A stretch of DNA of 64,000 bases from JAZKFT01 sp040386335 (GTDB lineage Bacteria; Bacteroidota; Bacteroidia; Chitinophagales; Chitinophagaceae): contig JAZKFT010000018.1 of NCBI GenBank assembly GCA_040386335.1, positions 372,001 through 436,000 of the forward strand, given 5' to 3'. The first letter of the stretch is position 1; every line of letters begins with the position of its first letter. The position numbers and the translations under genes were made by a program. This document shows, in pieces, positions 1 through 6,969 of this stretch. The notes beneath the pieces are model-generated. The model saw only the letters and a program-made list of their open reading frames with translations. It did not search any database and was not told the DNA's origin.

Positions 1-432
1 GCGGGCGAATTTGTGTATGATCATCCATTTCAATGGGGTAGCAAGCGTACCGGACCCGACCTGGCAAGAGAAGGTACAGGCAATCTTAAAAAATCGGACG
101 GATGGCATTATAATCATATGGATGATCCAAGGTTAATGTCGCCAGGAAGTATTATGCCAAGGTATAGCTGGTTGTTGGAAAATGACCTGGACACAGCCTC
201 TACGCCTGCAAAAATACGTGCGATGCAAACGCTGGGTGTTCCCTACGAAAAGGGTTATGATCAAATAGCGAATGCGGAACTGATGGCACAGGCTACTGCG
301 ATTTCAGCCAATCTGAAATCTGAAAAGATTAATTCCCCGGCTAACAAAGAAATAATCGCCATGATCGCATACCTGCAGCGGTTGGGCAAAGACATCAAAG
401 GAGATCAAAAGCCAGCTATAAAATTTAAATAA
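1..432 (+). CDS. ccoO: cbb3-type cytochrome c oxidase subunit II (CcoO), C-terminal part, cut by window edge
   Basis: The frame is open from base 1 and ends with TAA at 430-432, so the 5' part of the gene is outside the window. The visible 143 residues include GPDLAREG, MDDPRLMSPGSIMPRYSW and a C-terminal helix ending in IAMIAYLQRLG. This is the typical end of CcoO, the membrane-anchored monohaem cytochrome c subunit of the high-affinity cbb3 oxidase. The CxxCH haem site would lie upstream of the window. In many Bacteroidota CcoN and CcoO are fused into one polypeptide; that cannot be checked here. The downstream ccoQ-like, ccoP, ccoG and ccoH genes support the call. Confidence 0.9.
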   Translation, partial: AGEFVYDHPFQWGSKRTGPDLAREGTGNLKKSDGWHYNHMDDPRLMSPGSIMPRYSWLLENDLDTASTPAKIRAMQTLGVPYEKGYDQIANAELMAQATAISANLKSEKINSPANKEIIAMIAYLQRLGKDIKGDQKPAIKFK

Positions 433-468
433 TTCACCAGTTAATTGTAAAACCAGGAGGCGTCCAAA

Positions 469-627
469 ATGAAATTCATCAACTATTTAAAAAGCATTAC
501 CGGGGTCAGTATTTACCCGATGATATCGCTGTTCATCTTCATCATATTCTTTATGGGCGTGTCATGGTACGTGTACCGAACGCCTAAGAAAGTAATGCAG
601 GCAAAAGGACATTTACCACTAGACTAA
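469..627 (+). CDS. ccoQ: small cbb3 oxidase subunit, CcoQ/FixQ-like
   Basis: A 52-residue ORF begins at ATG 469 and stops at TAA 625-627. It has one central membrane helix (about residues 16-36, ISLFIFIIFFMGVSWYVY) and then a short basic tail, the build of CcoQ/FixQ, which helps assemble or stabilise the cbb3 complex. An unusually complete Shine-Dalgarno sequence AGGAGG lies at 455-460, eight bases before the ATG. Bacteroidota genes often lack such a site, so it supports this short gene. It sits between ccoO and ccoP, the expected place. Sequence similarity in this family is weak, so the call rests mainly on position, size and topology. Confidence 0.75.
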   Translation: MKFINYLKSITGVSIYPMISLFIFIIFFMGVSWYVYRTPKKVMQAKGHLPLD

Positions 628-654
628 CCCACCTAACAAAACATTTATTTCTAT

Positions 655-1842
655 ATGAATATCCTGTTTAGAAAATACCATTTTTTAAGAAAGACATTAC
701 TGCTGTTAGTGACAAGCTTGCTTAGCCTGCCTGCCCTGGCACAGCCACCGGTACGTGACACTTTGAACAATCCGCTGGCCCAGGTTCTTGTTATTATTAT
801 TGGTGTGCTTGCGGTAGCTATTGGAATACTGGCGAACGTGGTGAATGGTGCTGCCAGTGTTTTTCGGGAGAAAATGCGAAAGGAAAAAGCGGAAGCGTCC
901 GCCGCGGCAAGTATACCTAAAGTTTTATCGTTGCTGATTTTGGGCGCACTTTGTATTGCCGGATCACCTGCCATGGCCCAGCAGGCAACCACTAGTGCAG
1001 CTCCAGTGATCAATGCTTCTGTTAATGGTTTGACACCATTTAGCTTTTACCTGCTGGTGACGGTTATTGGAGTAGAAATATTGATAATGCTGGCTCTTAC
1101 GTACCAGCTAAAGTTTCTCATGGGACTCGAAAAGGTTAGGGTTGCTAAGCCTGAAGCCGAAGCTGGTCCTGCGTTTAGTGAAAAACTGCAGGCTTTCTGG
1201 GATAAGCTGAATCAATCCAAATCTATGGAGCAGGAGGCGGATATCGATCTCAATCACGATTACGACGGTATACGCGAGCTGGATAACAAGGTGCCACCAT
1301 GGTGGCGTTGGGTATTCATTTTTACCATCGTTTTTGGTGCCGCTTATCTATGGCGATATCATGTGGGCAAAACAGCGCCGCTTCAAAATGAGGAGTTTAC
1401 GATAGATATGGCCAGGGCCGAACTGGAAAAAGCAGCATACCTGAAAATGGCGGGTAGCAAGGTCGATGAAAGCACTATTGTAATGCTGGATGAAAATGGT
1501 GTGCTTTCGGGTAAAGCCATCTTCTCTCAAAACTGTATTGCATGCCATGGACCGGAAGGACAAGGCGGTACGGTGGGACCCAATCTGGCTGATGACTACT
1601 GGATACATGGTGGTAAAATAAGTGATGTATTTAAAACTATAAAATACGGCTGGCAGGAAAAGGGTATGAGGAGCTGGAAGGATGATTTTAACCCCGAGCA
1701 AATGGCGCAGCTATCCAGCTTTGTAAAGAGTTTGAAAGGCGCTAAACTGCCTAATCCAAAGGAGCCACAGGGAGAATTATTTGTGGAAATGGCGGGTATT
1801 GACAGCAGTAAAATAGCAATATCAGAAAGCCCGGAAAAATAG
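655..1842 (+). CDS. ccoP: cbb3-type cytochrome c oxidase subunit III (CcoP)
   Basis: This 395-residue protein is the membrane-bound cytochrome c subunit that passes electrons to the cbb3 catalytic core. It starts with a hydrophobic, signal-like segment ending in LPALAQ. Membrane helices follow (about residues 42-63, 80-100, 125-150 and 217-240), with the cbb3 N-terminal domain around VPPWWRWVFIFTIVFG. A single haem c site, CIACH, is at residues 294-298, with a probable axial Met in KGMRSWKDD. Proteobacterial CcoP carries two haems; only one CxxCH is present here, as in other Bacteroidota. It is part of the ccoOQPGH run and 27 bases downstream of ccoQ. Confidence 0.93.
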   Translation: MNILFRKYHFLRKTLLLLVTSLLSLPALAQPPVRDTLNNPLAQVLVIIIGVLAVAIGILANVVNGAASVFREKMRKEKAEASAAASIPKVLSLLILGALCIAGSPAMAQQATTSAAPVINASVNGLTPFSFYLLVTVIGVEILIMLALTYQLKFLMGLEKVRVAKPEAEAGPAFSEKLQAFWDKLNQSKSMEQEADIDLNHDYDGIRELDNKVPPWWRWVFIFTIVFGAAYLWRYHVGKTAPLQNEEFTIDMARAELEKAAYLKMAGSKVDESTIVMLDENGVLSGKAIFSQNCIACHGPEGQGGTVGPNLADDYWIHGGKISDVFKTIKYGWQEKGMRSWKDDFNPEQMAQLSSFVKSLKGAKLPNPKEPQGELFVEMAGIDSSKIAISESPEK

Positions 1843-1904
1843 CCGGTAGCAAAACATGAAATTGAAGTAGCGTGATGTGTTATTGTTCCTCACTGGCGGG
1901 GACA

Positions 1905-1925
1905 GGTTTTGCCGAAGGCAAAAAC
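1905..1925. other. intergenic hairpin between ccoP and ccoG
   Basis: TTTTGCC (1907-1913) and GGCAAAA (1917-1923) form a perfect 7-bp stem around GAA. It lies in the 152-base gap between ccoP and ccoG. It lacks a downstream T-run, so it is not a clear terminator; it may be an RNA processing site or the core of a dispersed repeat. Confidence 0.3.
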
Positions 1926-1994
1926 AGGGGTGGAATGCAGTGCTGGGTGGTTGAAAGTTGCACACGTTAACGAAGCCGTGGATAATGCGGGATA

Positions 1995-3419
1995 ATGCAA
2001 AATATGATGATGACAACATTGAACAACCCAATAGATGAAACCACCTTCCGGGACCGGATGCCAATAGTGACAGAAGAAGGCAAACGCAGGTGGATGTACT
2101 TGTGGCAGCCTAAAGGAAAATGGTACACAAGGAGGAGTATTTTGAGCCTGTTATATGTGGTTGTGTTTTTTTCGTTGCCCTTTGTTAAGATTAACGGCAA
2201 TCACGCCATGATGCTGAACATCGTGGAGGGAAAATTCTCTATCCTGGGTATGGTTTTCTGGCCGCAAGACTTTTTTATTTTCGGCCTGGTGATGGTGGCA
2301 TTCATTGTGTTTATCGTTTTATTTACCATGATTTTTGGTAGAATATTTTGTGGATGGGCCTGCCCCCAAACCATATTTATGGAGATGATTTTTCGCCGTA
2401 TTGAATGGTGGATCGAGGGTAATCCCAATCAGCAGCGGGCACTTAACAAAGCACAGTGGACAACCAGCAAGATTTTAAAAAAAACGCTGAAGCATGTTTT
2501 GTTTTTTGTATTGTCGTTTATTATTGCCAACACGTTTTTGTCCTACATCATCGGTACAGAAAAGTTATTTGAAATAATGACAGAACCTGTAGCCATGCAC
2601 GTGGGCGGCTTTATTACCATCGTTGTTTTTACTACAGTTTTCTATGGTGTATATGCCTTTATGAGGGAGATTGTGTGCACGGTAGTATGCCCATATGGCC
2701 GTTTGCAAGGTGTACTGTTGGACAAGGATACGATTGTGGTGGCTTACGATTATATCCGAGGCGAACCGAGGGGCAAAGGAAAACGTACAGAAGAACCGGT
2801 TCTTGGTGATTGTATTGAGTGTCACCAGTGCGAAGTGGTGTGCCCAACAGGTATCGATATAAAAAATGGTACCCAACTGGAATGTGTTAACTGCACAGCC
2901 TGCATCGATGCCTGCAACCACGTGATGGATAGCATCCACAAACCGCAGGGCCTTATCCGCTTTGCATCCGAAAACCAGATTGCCGATAAAAAGCCTTTTA
3001 AGTTTACGGCCCGGATGAAGGCCTACAGCAGTGTTTTGGGGTTGCTGATCGCTGCGATCGTTTTTATGCTTGTTACCCGCGATGATGTACAGGTTTCTGT
3101 GCTGAGGGCTAAAGGACAATTGTTCCAGGAAGTTGGAAAAGACAGCCTGAGTAATTTGTACACTATTAATCTAACCAATAAAACCCACCGGGAAATAGAG
3201 CTGGTTTTAAAGCTCGAAAGCATGAAAGGTGTGATACAGTATATTGGTCATAATCAGCATATAGAAGTGCCGAAGGAAGATCAGCACGAAGCCATGTTTT
3301 TTCTAACCATTAACAAACATGAACTCAAAAAAAGGGAAACGGAAATGAAGATTGGTATTTACCAGGATGGTAAAAAAATACGAACTATCAAGACCAGTTT
3401 TCTGGGGTATGTGGAGTAG
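1995..3419 (+). CDS. ccoG: cytochrome c oxidase accessory protein CcoG (RdxA/FixG family)
   Basis: A 474-residue polyferredoxin-like membrane protein. CcoG is needed for cbb3 oxidase maturation and is linked to copper reduction or delivery. The N-terminal membrane part carries CGWACPQTIFMEMIFRRIEW, diagnostic of the family. A 2x[4Fe-4S] ferredoxin domain follows with CIECHQCEVVCP and CVNCTACIDACN (about residues 275-315). After another membrane helix (VLGLLIAAIVFMLV) comes a periplasmic immunoglobulin-like C-terminal domain. ATG 1995 is used; in-frame ATGs a few codons later (MMMTT) are possible alternatives. It lies between ccoP and ccoH. Confidence 0.95.
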   Translation: MQNMMMTTLNNPIDETTFRDRMPIVTEEGKRRWMYLWQPKGKWYTRRSILSLLYVVVFFSLPFVKINGNHAMMLNIVEGKFSILGMVFWPQDFFIFGLVMVAFIVFIVLFTMIFGRIFCGWACPQTIFMEMIFRRIEWWIEGNPNQQRALNKAQWTTSKILKKTLKHVLFFVLSFIIANTFLSYIIGTEKLFEIMTEPVAMHVGGFITIVVFTTVFYGVYAFMREIVCTVVCPYGRLQGVLLDKDTIVVAYDYIRGEPRGKGKRTEEPVLGDCIECHQCEVVCPTGIDIKNGTQLECVNCTACIDACNHVMDSIHKPQGLIRFASENQIADKKPFKFTARMKAYSSVLGLLIAAIVFMLVTRDDVQVSVLRAKGQLFQEVGKDSLSNLYTINLTNKTHREIELVLKLESMKGVIQYIGHNQHIEVPKEDQHEAMFFLTINKHELKKRETEMKIGIYQDGKKIRTIKTSFLGYVE

Positions 3420-3427
3420 GCTTTCAC

Positions 3428-3467
3428 TGGTCACCATGTCATTAGGTCAATAAGTCATTGGTCAATA
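3428..3467 (+). repeat. degenerate tandem repeat, GTCATTGGTCAAT family (family B)
   Basis: Words of the type GTCATTAGGTCAATAAG and TCATTGGTCAAT follow one another in the gap after ccoG. The same words occur at 17509-17600 and 27199-27230. They lie before the chosen start of ccoH and are translated only if a longer TTG start is used, which is an argument against that start. Confidence 0.6.
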
Positions 3468-3517
3468 CACCTGGCGATTTGATCTGGGATATTCTTAATT
3501 TTTTTAAACTTATTCTG

Positions 3518-3955
3518 ATGCAAATAAACTGGGGGAAAAAGCTCATCATTGTGTATTGCAGTTTTGTTGTGGGCATGTTATTTATGGTGTATAAAACAAC
3601 CCGGCATAAATCGGAAATGGTGACGACTGAGTATTACGAAAAGGAACTGAAGTACCAGGAAGTGATCAATGGACTGGAGAATGCAAACGGCCTGGCGACT
3701 GCGGCGAAAGTAGTGGAAGACGGCGATTTTATCGTACTATCTATGCCTTCGGAAGCCTTGCAGGCAAAGGGTTTAGTAGAGTTTTACCGGCCAAGCGATG
3801 CATCTAAAGATTTTTCTATGCCTTTGGTAGCAGGCGCCGATGGCAAACAATTATTTGATAGGCAAAAATTCACCCGTGGTTTGTATAAAGTGAAAATCAC
3901 CTGGAACAAAGACGGTAAGCAATTCTTTGCGGAGCAGTCGCTTTTCATTCAATAA
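3518..3955 (+). CDS. ccoH: CcoH/FixH family cbb3 oxidase assembly protein
   Basis: From ATG 3518 the protein has 145 residues: MQINWGKKLIIVYCSFVVGM, one membrane helix (about residues 8-26), then YKTTRHKSEMVTTEYYEKEL and a soluble periplasmic domain. The N-terminal W-G-K, the helix and the YY-E-ELKYQ segment match FixH/CcoH, which associates with the cbb3 complex and promotes its assembly. A TTG start 60 bases upstream would add residues encoded by the intergenic repeat and is unlikely. The gene follows ccoG and is only 5 bases from the next gene, so the two are probably co-transcribed. Confidence 0.85.
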   Translation: MQINWGKKLIIVYCSFVVGMLFMVYKTTRHKSEMVTTEYYEKELKYQEVINGLENANGLATAAKVVEDGDFIVLSMPSEALQAKGLVEFYRPSDASKDFSMPLVAGADGKQLFDRQKFTRGLYKVKITWNKDGKQFFAEQSLFIQ

Positions 3956-3960
3956 TATTC

Positions 3961-4683
3961 ATGACCCTTCAACTAGTAATAGCAGCATTTGTTCTTGGCT
4001 TTACCGGCAGTTTTCACTGTGTGGGTATGTGCGGGCCCATTGCAATGGCCATGCCAAACCAAAGACGCAGCCATGCAGCCAGGTGGTGGTCTATCATTAA
4101 ATATTTATCTGGCAAAACGATTACCTACACTTTCGCAGGTTTGCTGGCCGGATTGTTGGGCAGGCAGTTTGTTATCAGTGGTTTTCAGCAGGGTTTATCG
4201 ATAGTGTTGGGTGTTTTGTTATTGATAACGGTTGGTGTAATCTTGTTTAAAAATAATGCCTGGCATAGTAATTTTTTGCAACGCGCCATCAGCAATAAAC
4301 TCATCCCGGTTTTTGGCAGGCTTTTACAAAATCCTTCCGGGGCAACTCCTTTTTTCTTAGGTATGGTCAATGGATTACTGCCCTGTGGCCTGGTATATGC
4401 GGGGCTGCTGGCTGCTACTGCTACGGGAAGTGCTTTCTCCGGCGGATGGTTTATGATGTGGTTTGGAATCGGTACGATGCCCGTGATGTTTTCCTTTTTG
4501 GCGCTGGCCAATCGTTTTGGCTTTTCTTTCAGGCAAAAAATAAAAAAGGCCACCCCATATTTTATAGCCATCGCCGCTTGCATGCTTATTTTAAGGGGTA
4601 TGAACCTTGGAATACCTTTTCTCAGCCCCGATTTTGATGCCGCCCGGCAATTGGGAGCAGAAGCCATTTCCTGCCATCCATAG
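3961..4683 (+). CDS. SafE/TauE-like (UreH-type) membrane protein of the cbb3 cluster
   Basis: A 240-residue protein with about six membrane helices. It contains GSFHCVGMCGPIAMAMP near the N-terminus and NGLLPCGLVYAGL in the middle, the paired Cys-containing motifs of the DsbD_2/UreH-type transmembrane family often annotated as sulfite exporter TauE/SafE. Members of this family beside cbb3 genes are thought to help metal (copper) handling or cytochrome maturation; the exact substrate is not known. It starts 5 bases after ccoH and closes the cbb3 operon. The last residues, AISCHP, are outside the conserved domain. Confidence 0.85.
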   Translation: MTLQLVIAAFVLGFTGSFHCVGMCGPIAMAMPNQRRSHAARWWSIIKYLSGKTITYTFAGLLAGLLGRQFVISGFQQGLSIVLGVLLLITVGVILFKNNAWHSNFLQRAISNKLIPVFGRLLQNPSGATPFFLGMVNGLLPCGLVYAGLLAATATGSAFSGGWFMMWFGIGTMPVMFSFLALANRFGFSFRQKIKKATPYFIAIAACMLILRGMNLGIPFLSPDFDAARQLGAEAISCHP

Positions 4684-4771
4684 TTTTTCCCGATCCCAGG
4701 TTCTATCATGCGTTTAATGGTTTGATAATCCAAGTCCTGCTTTCTCAAAGATTTCATTTTACTTCACGGCC

Positions 4772-4809
4772 TCAAATCAGAAATCAGAAATCAAAAATCA
4801 TACATCAAA
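4772..4809 (+). repeat. degenerate tandem repeat, AAATCATAAATC family (family A)
   Basis: Units like AAATCAGAAATCAGAAATC and AAAAATCATACATC run right up to the ATG of the next gene at 4810. Four other copies in this window (11811, 15702, 27441, 31012) have the same words in the same orientation. Confidence 0.65.
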
Positions 4810-5262
4810 ATGCGTGTTGTTGTTCAGCGGGTGAGCGAAGCAGGAGTAACCATTAACGGGATCGTAAAAGCATCCATTGGCAAGGGATTGTTGGTGTTGG
4901 TGGGCATAGAAGATGCCGATAACACAGATGATATCGAGTGGCTCAGTAGTAAAATTGTAAACCTCCGGATCTTTGATGATATCGACCGGGTACCCAATGT
5001 TTCGCTGAAGGACGACGGTGGAAGCATCTTGCTCATCAGCCAGTTTACCTTACATGCGGCCGTTAAAAAAGGCAACCGCCCTTCGTACATCCGGGCCAGC
5101 AAATCGGCCGTGGCCATTCCTATTTACCTTCAATTGATAACACAGTTGGAAAAAGACCTGGGCAGAAAAATCAGCACCGGGGAATTTGGAGCCGACATGA
5201 AGGTGAATCTTGTAAATGATGGCCCGATCACCATTATTATTGATAGCAAAGTAAAAGAATAG
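4810..5262 (+). CDS. dtd: D-aminoacyl-tRNA deacylase
   Basis: A 150-residue protein that is full length for DTD. It hydrolyses D-aminoacyl-tRNAs (and Gly-tRNAAla) to prevent misuse of D-amino acids in translation. It starts MRVVVQRVSEAGVTINGIV, contains the active-site SQFTL motif (residues 77-81), and near the C-terminus has NDGPIT, equivalent to the Gly-cisPro NxGPxT motif that rejects L-amino acids. The start codon directly follows a family A intergenic repeat. The next gene begins 2 bases after the stop, indicating translation coupling. Confidence 0.96.
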   Translation: MRVVVQRVSEAGVTINGIVKASIGKGLLVLVGIEDADNTDDIEWLSSKIVNLRIFDDIDRVPNVSLKDDGGSILLISQFTLHAAVKKGNRPSYIRASKSAVAIPIYLQLITQLEKDLGRKISTGEFGADMKVNLVNDGPITIIIDSKVKE

Positions 5263-5264
5263 GC

Positions 5265-5624
5265 ATGAGTGACATCACGATAAAACAGGCCCAACAACAG
5301 GTGGATCAATGGATAAAATCCGTTGGCGTCCGTTATTTTGGCGAACTGACCAACCTGGGTATTTTAATGGAGGAAACCGGCGAGTTGTCCAGGCTGATGG
5401 TGCGCATCTATGGTGAACAATCTTTTAAAAAATCGGATGCTGCCCCGCAATCAGATGAGCAAAGAAAGAATATGCTTTCTGATGAAATGGCGGATGTGTT
5501 ATGGGTGTTGCTTTGCCTGGCAAACCAAACCGGTGTGAATCTGACTGAAGCTCTGCAGAAAAATTTTGAGAAGAAAAATATGAGGGATGCCACACGCCAC
5601 CTGGATAATGAAAAATTGAAATGA
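5265..5624 (+). CDS. MazG-like nucleotide pyrophosphohydrolase
   Basis: A 119-residue all-alpha MazG-type protein. It has the metal-binding pair EETGELSRLM (about residues 31-40) and DEMADVLWVLLCLANQ (about residues 70-85), in the EExxE...ExxD pattern of the family, which splits (d)NTPs to NMP and pyrophosphate. The length fits single-domain MazG-like enzymes rather than two-domain MazG. It is 2 bases downstream of dtd and overlaps the next gene by 4 bases (ATGA), so the three form one transcription unit. The natural nucleotide substrate cannot be told from sequence. Confidence 0.88.
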   Translation: MSDITIKQAQQQVDQWIKSVGVRYFGELTNLGILMEETGELSRLMVRIYGEQSFKKSDAAPQSDEQRKNMLSDEMADVLWVLLCLANQTGVNLTEALQKNFEKKNMRDATRHLDNEKLK

Positions 5625-6103
5625 GTTATCAACACCTGCCCTTAAAAGAGAGAAAAAGACTTGCATCGGGATATGCTGTAATCCTGGCCAGGGAAGGGTG
5701 GTTGGAAAATGATATTGTTATTCAATTAGGTACGATGTATGCCCTGGATGTTGAAACAGCCAGGGAAGTTTACAGCCAATCCAAAGACGAGTACAGTGAA
5801 CTGCATTGTGAAGGCCGGAAGTCAAATGTGTTGTACACTTTCATTAGTCTTGTGATAGTGATTGCTGTTCTGGTCATGTATTTTGCCTTAATTACCAACG
5901 GGTATACGATGAATAGCGGTGCAACAGCCTTCCTGGTTTGTTTAGTTGCCTTGTTGGTAGTGAGTGGACTTGCTTACATGATAAAGAAGTCTGAGGCCAG
6001 TTTCCTTAAAACCTATTTTGCCACCAATATTTTTTCTAAGTTTTTGATAATTACTCCAATTTTATTTGTGGTATTTGCCTACAAATATTTTAATAAAGAT
6101 TAA
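5621..6103 (+). CDS. membrane protein of unknown function (probable N-terminal part of a split gene)
   Basis: 160 residues starting at ATG 5621, overlapping the MazG gene by 4 bases. The first 65 residues are soluble (HLPLKERKRLASGYAVILAR). Three membrane helices follow, about residues 70-93, 100-122 and 137-157, and the protein ends KYFNKD. I do not recognise a family. The reading frame continues without another stop for 152 codons beyond the TAA at 6101-6103, and the second part looks like the extracytoplasmic domain that often follows such a helix. The gene is therefore probably interrupted by one nonsense codon. Confidence 0.6.
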   Translation: MSYQHLPLKERKRLASGYAVILAREGWLENDIVIQLGTMYALDVETAREVYSQSKDEYSELHCEGRKSNVLYTFISLVIVIAVLVMYFALITNGYTMNSGATAFLVCLVALLVVSGLAYMIKKSEASFLKTYFATNIFSKFLIITPILFVVFAYKYFNKD

Positions 6104-6142
6104 CTCGTAAATAAGAAGAGGCTGGCAACTGTAAAAAATCTG

Positions 6143-6559
6143 GTGCTGAGCGATGATGTGTATTTAGAAACAACCGGGACCCGATCGAAAACCCATTACC
6201 TTATTTACCCTCTGGCTGGCTTCAAGACAAAATTCAGTTTTTATGGCATCGACTATAAGTATTCTCACCTGCCGGTAAATGAGCTTTACTTACATAAAAA
6301 TGATAGCCTGATGATCCAGGTTGACAGGGTAGATTCACTGGTCATGTCTTATAATAAATTGCCTGATTACAAAGATGTGGAACCGGAACAAATCAGGGTA
6401 TATAACGTTGGCGTAAATGGACGTTTGTGCATGGATATCGATCGGAGGAATGCTTTGAAAACAGAAGAACATAAGTTTCGGATGAACTTGTTTCTGAGCA
6501 TGGTTGTATTAAATATCCTGATGATTCCCTTTTATAACTTTTTGAAGAATAGATTGTGA
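6143..6559 (+). CDS. possible C-terminal part of the split membrane protein
   Basis: This piece is in exactly the same frame as the preceding gene; only TAA 6101-6103 separates them, and 6104-6142 is open in the same frame. The best start is a weak GTG at 6143, with no convincing ribosome site. The content is a small extracytoplasmic beta-rich domain (LVLSDDVYLETTGTRSKTHY, LAGFKTKFSFYGIDYKYS) followed by a C-terminal membrane helix (LFLSMVVLNILMIPFYNFL). Similar domains follow a membrane helix in many unnamed Bacteroidota proteins. It may be an untranslated remnant, a re-initiated product, or a readthrough extension. A sequencing error is also possible. Confidence 0.45.
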   Translation: MLSDDVYLETTGTRSKTHYLIYPLAGFKTKFSFYGIDYKYSHLPVNELYLHKNDSLMIQVDRVDSLVMSYNKLPDYKDVEPEQIRVYNVGVNGRLCMDIDRRNALKTEEHKFRMNLFLSMVVLNILMIPFYNFLKNRL

Positions 6560-6566
6560 AGAGCCA

Positions 6567-6905
6567 TTACTTCTTGCCCATCCACTGCCTGATCAAACTA
6601 ATGGTGAGCCTCAAGCCACCTAATAAAGCCAGCAAACCAATAAAAGTAGAAACACCCCAAAATCGCCCGTAGTAGTTGGTATAGAAAGTCACCCCTGCAA
6701 TTATCAGCAGGGTAGGGCCCAGCAATAACCTGATAAAAGGATCCCTGCTTGCTTTGGCCTGCATTTTTGATTGGGCGTCTTCATAAGCCTTTTCAAATTG
6801 TTCACCGGTGAAGCCCTTAGAAATGGCATCGGCTTTAATGTATTTGATTTCCTCTTTTTCCTTTAACCGGGCTATAATATTCTCAACAAGGTCAGTTTCC
6901 GTCAT
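6567..6905 (-). CDS. small two-helix membrane protein of unknown function
   Basis: Starting at the second candidate ATG (MTETDLVENIIARLKEKEE), this is a 112-residue protein. An amphipathic N-terminal half has a repeated charged pattern (EKAYEDAQSKMQAKASRD). Two membrane helices follow (LLLGPTLLIIAGVTFYT and GVSTFIGLLALLGGLRLTISL), and the end is basic, RQWMGKK. A start ten codons upstream is possible but adds an untypical MMLFLRQRPP. It converges on the preceding membrane gene with only 7 bases between the stops. No family recognised. Confidence 0.6.
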   Translation of the reverse strand: MTETDLVENIIARLKEKEEIKYIKADAISKGFTGEQFEKAYEDAQSKMQAKASRDPFIRLLLGPTLLIIAGVTFYTNYYGRFWGVSTFIGLLALLGGLRLTISLIRQWMGKK

Positions 6906-6969
6906 GGGTGGTCTTTGGCGCAAAAATAGCATCAACGGGCTAACGTTGTTACCACGGTGTAATACAGTC

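Noticed and set aside
4185..4757. 190-codon minus-strand ORF antisense to the SafE-like gene
   Set aside because: The plus-strand frame has clear membrane helices and family motifs; the antisense frame has none.
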